Shown in pieces: positions 40,488 through 43,625 of a DNA stretch of 43,625 bases (its first letter is position 1; every line of letters begins with the position of its first letter). Source of the DNA: Chloroflexota bacterium (GTDB lineage Bacteria; Chloroflexota; Dehalococcoidia; SM23-28-2; JACOUE01); assembly GCA_016178045.1 (NCBI GenBank), contig JACOUE010000070.1, forward strand, positions 1 through 43,625. Direction: 5' to 3'. The notes beneath the pieces are model-generated. The model worked only from the letters and a program-made list of their open reading frames with translations, searched no databases and had not been told where the DNA came from. The position numbers were made by a program, and so were the translations under genes.

Positions 40488-42056
40488 CTACGGGTTTGCC
40501 CACACCCGCTCCTCGCGCGGCATTTGGGTGAGGAGGCGGTTCAGGGCGTTCATCAGCGCCTTGGCCGAGGCGACCACGATGTCGGTGTCGGCGGCGCGGC
40601 CCACGAACGTGCGGCCGTCCGCCTCGATGCGCACTGTCACCTCGCCCTGGGCGTCGATCCCCTCGGTGACGCTGTTCACGGCGTACTCCACCAGCTGGTT
40701 CGGCACGCCGATCAGCGCGTTGATCGCCTTGTAGGAGGCGTCGACCGGGCCGGTGCCGGTGGCCGTCGTCTCGAGCGTCTTCCCCTCCGGGCCGACGAGG
40801 CGGACGGTGGCCGTGGGCACCAGCTGGTTGCCGCACGACACCTGGAGGAGGTCGAGGCTGTACACTTCCTCGATGGCGCGCCGCTCCTCGGAGATCAGGG
40901 CGTCGAGGTCGCGGTCGTCGATCTCGCCCTTCTTGTCGGCCAGGTCCTTGAAGGCGACGAAGATGCGGTCCAGCTCCTCGCCGGTGATCTCGTAGCCCAG
41001 CTCGTCCAGGCGGGCCTTGAGGCCGTGGCGACCCGAGTTCTTGTTGAGGACGAGGACGCCGCCGCGCGGCAGGCCGATGTCGCGGGCGTCGATGATCTCG
41101 TACGTCTCCCGCAGCTTGACGATGCCCTGCTGGGGCACGCCCGGCTGGTGGCGGAAGGCGTTCGCCCCGACGATGGCCTTGTTGGGCTGCACCGGCATCC
41201 CCGTCAGCTGGGAGACCAGGCGGCTCACCCGGTAGATCTGGGTGGTGTCCACGTTGGTGGTGACCCCGAAGAAGTCCTCCCGCGTCCTGATCGCCATCAC
41301 CACTTCCTCGAGGGCGGCGTTGCCCGCCCGCTCGCCCAGGCCGTTGACGCACACCTCCACCTGGCGGGCCCCGGCGCGAACGGCGGCAAGGCTGTTCGCC
41401 ACCGAGAGGCCGAGGTCGGTGTGGCAGTGGACTGAGATGACGGCCTTGTCGATGTTCGGCACGTTCTCCTGGATCTGACGGATGAAGTCGCCGAACTCCT
41501 CGGGGATCGCGTAGCCGACCGTGTCCGGGATGTTTACAGTCGTCGCCCCCGCCTCGATACACTCGGTGAGCATGCGGTAGACGTACTCGGGCTCGGAGCG
41601 GGTGGCGTCCATGGGGGAGAACTCGACGTCCGGGCAGTACTTCTTGGCCCGCGCTACCATTGAGCTCGCCATCTCCAGCACCTGCTCGCGGTCCTTCTCC
41701 AGCTGGTGGAGGATGTGGATGTCGGAGCTGGAAAGGAAGACGTGGATGCGGGGCTGGGCGGCGTGGCGCACCGCCTCCCAGCAGGCGTCGACGTCGCCGG
41801 GGACGGCGCGGGCCAGCCCGGCGATGGCCGTGCCGCGCACCTCCCTGGCGATGACGCTCACCGCGTCCAGGTCGCCCGGGGAGGAGGCGGGGAAGCCGGC
41901 CTCGATGAAGTCGACCCGAAGCTTCTCCAGGGCGCGGGCGATCTCGAGCTTCTCTTCGGCGTTGAGGGCGACGCCGGGGGACTGTTCGCCGTCCCGCAGC
42001 GTCGTATCGAATATCAGCACCCGCTCGCTGGCGGGCAGGCTCTTGTCTTCGGTCAT
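40488..42056 (-). CDS. leuA: 2-isopropylmalate synthase with altered HxSGIHQDG motif
   Basis: 522 aa. It condenses acetyl-CoA with 2-ketoisovalerate, the first step of leucine synthesis. LIFDTTLRDGEQSPGVAL near residue 14 is the DRE-TIM signature, VNIPDTVGYAIPEEF near 165, SVHCHTDLGLSVANSLAAV near 200 with the metal histidines, and NGLGERAGNAALEEVVMA near 240. The C-terminal third matches the leucine-sensing regulatory domain (VPTATVRLVGPEGK, ATGTGPVDASYKAINAL). The linker motif, normally H-x-S-G-I-H-Q-D-G, reads HQPGVPQQG near 305, losing Ser, the second His and Asp. CimA in this window keeps a more usual linker. GGAGG lies 11 nt before the ATG. Confidence 0.9.
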   Translation of the reverse strand: MTEDKSLPASERVLIFDTTLRDGEQSPGVALNAEEKLEIARALEKLRVDFIEAGFPASSPGDLDAVSVIAREVRGTAIAGLARAVPGDVDACWEAVRHAAQPRIHVFLSSSDIHILHQLEKDREQVLEMASSMVARAKKYCPDVEFSPMDATRSEPEYVYRMLTECIEAGATTVNIPDTVGYAIPEEFGDFIRQIQENVPNIDKAVISVHCHTDLGLSVANSLAAVRAGARQVEVCVNGLGERAGNAALEEVVMAIRTREDFFGVTTNVDTTQIYRVSRLVSQLTGMPVQPNKAIVGANAFRHQPGVPQQGIVKLRETYEIIDARDIGLPRGGVLVLNKNSGRHGLKARLDELGYEITGEELDRIFVAFKDLADKKGEIDDRDLDALISEERRAIEEVYSLDLLQVSCGNQLVPTATVRLVGPEGKTLETTATGTGPVDASYKAINALIGVPNQLVEYAVNSVTEGIDAQGEVTVRIEADGRTFVGRAADTDIVVASAKALMNALNRLLTQMPREERVWANP

Positions 42057-42109
42057 CTTCGCTCAACCTCCGTGAGCTTGCTTTGTAGAGGGGGGCTTGC
42101 CCCACCCCT

Positions 42110-42133
42110 GGGGCGACCACGGGGGGTCGCCCC
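42110..42133. repeat. Hairpin GGGGCGACC/GGTCGCCCC
   Basis: Nine-nt perfect arms with a 6-nt loop, 54 nt upstream of leuA. I recall this palindrome as a common interspersed hairpin in high-GC environmental genomes. It may act as a terminator for a transcript entering from the right. Confidence 0.6.
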
Positions 42134-42155
42134 TACGCGTTCTAGGCGTTCGGCT

Positions 42156-42186
42156 GGCCCTCCCCCGACAGCGGTCGGGGAGGGCC
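42156..42186. repeat. Strong hairpin GGCCCTCCCCCGAC/GTCGGGGAGGGCC
   Basis: Arms of 13-14 nt with one bulged base and a 4-nt loop, one of the strongest stems in the window. It lies in the 237-nt gap (42057-42293) between leuA and the transposase remnant. The gap holds only repeats and the leuA ribosome binding site. Confidence 0.6.
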
Positions 42187-42220
42187 GGCGAAGGTTGAGG
42201 GCGGGTATGAGCGCTCCACA

Positions 42221-42240
42221 CCGCGGGTTGAAACCCGCGG
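42221..42240. repeat. CCGCGGGTT hairpin, copy 1
   Basis: CCGCGGGTT-GA-AACCCGCGG, a 9-bp stem with a 2-nt loop. Three copies of this hairpin lie within 360 nt around the transposase remnant. Confidence 0.8.
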
Positions 42241-42254
42241 ATGATTCGCGTGCA

Positions 42255-42274
42255 CCGCGGGTTAAAACCCGCGG
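42255..42274. repeat. CCGCGGGTT hairpin, copy 2
   Basis: CCGCGGGTT-AA-AACCCGCGG, 20 nt beyond the 3' end of the transposase remnant. Confidence 0.8.
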
Positions 42275-42293
42275 CATCGGGTAAGGGCCTCGC

Positions 42294-42536
42294 CTAGCTC
42301 TCATATTTCTCCAACCGCTGGTCTTGAGTCCGAATATACCGACGGACGGTTTCAATCTGCGGTTCTGGCACTTCTCTGGCGGCGAAGCCTCGCTGCCAGG
42401 AAGAGTTTTCTTTAGCATCTGTCTTGATCTCGGGCATCTGGCGGAATAGTTCGTAGGACGAACGGCCTTTGAGAAGCTTCATTATGGAAGAGAGCTCGTC
42501 AGCGGTGTTGGCCTCGTTTAGTGGAGAACCATACAT
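42294..42536 (-). pseudogene. 5'-truncated IS200/RAYT-like transposase remnant
   Basis: 80 codons resembling only the C-terminal part of a Y1 transposase: SSIMKLLKGRSSYELFRQMPEIK near the start, SSWQRGFAAREV near 45 and the tyrosine region IETVRRYIRTQDQRLEKYES at the end. The HUH-bearing N-terminal half is missing and no upstream frame continues it. ATG 42536 could still allow a short protein. It is flanked at about 20-25 nt on each side by CCGCGGGTT hairpins, so it is probably the remains of the enzyme that handled those repeats. Confidence 0.65.
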
Positions 42537-42560
42537 GGTAGAACAACGCCTTATCTCATG

Positions 42561-42580
42561 CCGCGGGTTTTAACCCGCGG
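42561..42580. repeat. CCGCGGGTT hairpin, copy 3
   Basis: CCGCGGGTT-TT-AACCCGCGG, 24 nt before the 5' end of the transposase remnant. Its loop is the complement of copy 2, that is, the opposite orientation. Confidence 0.8.
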
Positions 42581-42590
42581 TACCCCCATG

Positions 42591-42610
42591 CCCCAGCCTT
42601 CAGGCTGGGG
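42591..42610. repeat. CCCCAGCCT/AGGCTGGGG hairpin containing the VOC gene stop
   Basis: CCCCAGCCT-TC-AGGCTGGGG, a 9-bp stem. The stop codon of the VOC gene (TGA at 42600-42602) is inside it, and the last codons (TPA) come from its arm. Confidence 0.75.
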
Positions 42611-42965
42611 TGGCGCCGCCTCTCACCAGCGGCTGCGCCACCTCAATCTGATAGCCGTCGGGGTCGCAGAAGTAGAAGTTGCGCACCCCCCAGTATTGGT
42701 CCTCGGGCTCGCCTTCAAGGGCCACGCCTTTAGCCTTCAACTGGGCGTACGCCTCATCGGCGGACTCTACGACGAAGCCGATGATCACGGGCTTGGGCCC
42801 GTCTGATTGGTCCGGCCGGTGGTCCAGGTCCACCGACAGCGTCGGCCCCACGCGCACGGAAGCCCACGTGTCGCGCCGCGACACCTCAAGGCTCAGGGTG
42901 TCTCGGTAGAAGGCCACGGCGCGGTCGAGGTCGCGCACACCGAGGTGGACGTGGTTCAGCCACAT
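42600..42965 (-). CDS. VOC-superfamily (glyoxalase-like) protein
   Basis: 121 aa with the paired beta-alpha-beta-beta-beta fold: NHVHLGVRDLDRAVAFYRDTL at residues 4-24 and VIIGFVVESADEAYAQLKAKG near 60-80. YFCDPDGYQIEVAQPL at the end holds the usual second metal-side Glu, and the first His lies in NHVHL. Members include glyoxalases, dioxygenases and resistance proteins; the substrate cannot be told. AGGACGG precedes ATG 42965. It starts 11 nt after the bacterioferritin stop on the same strand, so the two are an operon. Its 3' end has been rewritten by an inserted hairpin that gives the stop codon. Confidence 0.82.
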   Translation of the reverse strand: MWLNHVHLGVRDLDRAVAFYRDTLSLEVSRRDTWASVRVGPTLSVDLDHRPDQSDGPKPVIIGFVVESADEAYAQLKAKGVALEGEPEDQYWGVRNFYFCDPDGYQIEVAQPLVRGGATPA

Positions 42966-42976
42966 AGCCGTCCGTC

Positions 42977-43411
42977 CTACTTCCCCAGCACGCTCTGCAG
43001 GTCGCGGGCGTGCTCTTCCGTCTCCTTGAGGATGTCCTCCAGGAGACGGCGCGTGACCACGTCGTTCGCCTGCTCGGCCGTCTTGACCAGGCCGCGGTAC
43101 ATCTCGATGGCGTCGTACTCGGCGTTCAGGTTGTCCTGGAGCATCTTCTGGAGGTCGCCGCCGATCTTGATGGGGCCGATGGCGGTGGTGGGCACGCCGC
43201 CCAGGAGGTCGATGCGCTCGGCCAGGGTGTAGCCGTGCTTCATCTCCACCATCGACAGCTCTTTGAACATGTCGGCGATGGAAGGGCTCTGCAGGCCCCG
43301 CGCCAGGATGTGGTCCCAGAGGTACTGGATCGCCGACGCCATCTCCTCGGAGAGGGCGGCGTTGAGGGCCTCGATGAACTTTTCGCTGGCCTTGGGGAGC
43401 TTGCTAGCCAT
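42977..43411 (-). CDS. bfr: Bacterioferritin / ferritin-like protein
   Basis: 144 aa, four-helix bundle. Di-iron ligands are visible: Glu in ALNAALSEEMASAIQYLWD near 18, Glu and His in VEMKHGYTLAERI near 55, Glu in LNAEYDAIEMYRG near 95 and Glu-x-x-His in ILKETEEHARDL near 130. A methionine (ELSMVEMKHGY) sits where bacterioferritins bind haem, so haem binding is possible. It would store iron or detoxify peroxide. ATG 43411 has ACGGAGGC about 8 nt upstream. No iron-responsive operator was recognised. Confidence 0.85.
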   Translation of the reverse strand: MASKLPKASEKFIEALNAALSEEMASAIQYLWDHILARGLQSPSIADMFKELSMVEMKHGYTLAERIDLLGGVPTTAIGPIKIGGDLQKMLQDNLNAEYDAIEMYRGLVKTAEQANDVVTRRLLEDILKETEEHARDLQSVLGK

Positions 43412-43625
43412 GGCTTTGCCTCCGTTGGACTGGCGTGGAGCGGCCCACCCGCCGCGCCCCGGTCGTTATTAGGATCAAATCTCCGGGGGACACCCCCAGA
43501 CCCCCGGCCCTTCGACTAGCCTCAGGGCAGGCGGCCGGGCTGCGCCCGTCTGCGCTCCCGGGAGACGCTTGGGTTGCCATCCGTTTATCCGTTCCTGTAT
43601 CCGTTGACTACCGCTTCTTGAGCCA
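43412..43625. other. Repeat-bearing edge of the window, no gene seen
   Basis: This holds the bacterioferritin leader, a run of G and C hairpins near 43480-43506, and GCCCTTCGACTAGCCTCAGGGC at 43507-43528, which resembles a common CCCTTCGACAAGCTCAGGGC repeat. The heptamer ATCCGTT occurs three times at 43579, 43587 and 43599. No coding frame with support was found. Confidence 0.4.

Noticed and set aside
40414-42120. Minus-strand extension of the AbrB gene frame through leuA to give a 717-aa protein
   Set aside because: The upstream part is the wrong frame of leuA; the promoter and ribosome binding site place the real start at 40413.
42221-42580. Repeated CCGCGGGTT units as a CRISPR array
   Set aside because: They are short palindromes with irregular spacing and a transposase remnant between them; no cas gene is seen.
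43579-43605. Three ATCCGTT heptamers as regulator sites
   Set aside because: Spacing is irregular and no downstream gene is visible in the window, so chance repeats cannot be excluded.

Overview
The window reads as one contiguous stretch of a high-GC bacterial chromosome with tightly packed genes and frequent GTG and TTG starts. No rRNA, tRNA, CRISPR array or phage block was seen. The long-form RmlA, the Wzm/Wzt exporter, the citramalate-synthase plus leuABCD set and the interspersed palindromic repeats (a GTCATTGCGAGC-type inverted repeat, CCTCCGCC and GCCTGCC palindromes, REP-like hairpins) suggest Chloroflexota or a similar environmental lineage. That placement is an inference; no marker gene settles it.

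Region 1 (1-23.6 kb) is a surface-polysaccharide and envelope locus. It holds dTDP-rhamnose genes (start of rfbC, rfbB, rfbA), several GT2 and GT4 glycosyltransferases, a three-domain fusion of a pyruvyl-transferase domain with two GT2 domains, a YfhO-like membrane protein, a secreted transglycosylase-like protein with nine C-terminal repeats, a Wzt/Wzm ABC exporter, a nucleotide-sugar dehydrogenase, a small zinc-ribbon protein, a methyltransferase, and two alkaline-phosphatase-superfamily enzymes on either side of a flippase-like membrane protein. Together they would make, modify and export a rhamnose- and uronate-type glycan.

Region 2 (23.6-27.6 kb) is a sulfate-activation unit. A LysR regulator faces cysC-sat and a divergent Na/Pi-cotransporter-like membrane protein whose gene overlaps sat and may be the sulfate uptake system. 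The divergent promoter region contains a clear inverted repeat. An amine-oxidase-like flavoenzyme gene follows on the other strand.

Region 3 (28.9-42.1 kb) is a branched-chain amino-acid locus (cimA, leuB, leuD, leuC, leuA, with purU embedded). Most gene boundaries hold small accessory DNA: hicBA with a frameshifted hicA; a frameshifted DUF4258-like gene plus DUF2283; a pseudo-copy of the purU 3' end; a pseudo-copy of the leuB 3' end; a RAYT-type transposase inside REP-like hairpins; and an AbrB-HTH-PIN module with its own promoter and operator. The most unusual pattern is that purU and leuB are each followed by an accessory gene or pair and then a decayed second copy of their own 3' end. leuB also carries an in-frame palindromic insertion, and LeuA has a strongly altered HxSGIHQDG motif.

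Region 4 (42.1-43.6 kb) holds a 5'-truncated IS200-like transposase remnant inside CCGCGGGTT hairpins, a VOC/glyoxalase-family gene and a bacterioferritin gene, then a repeat-bearing edge.
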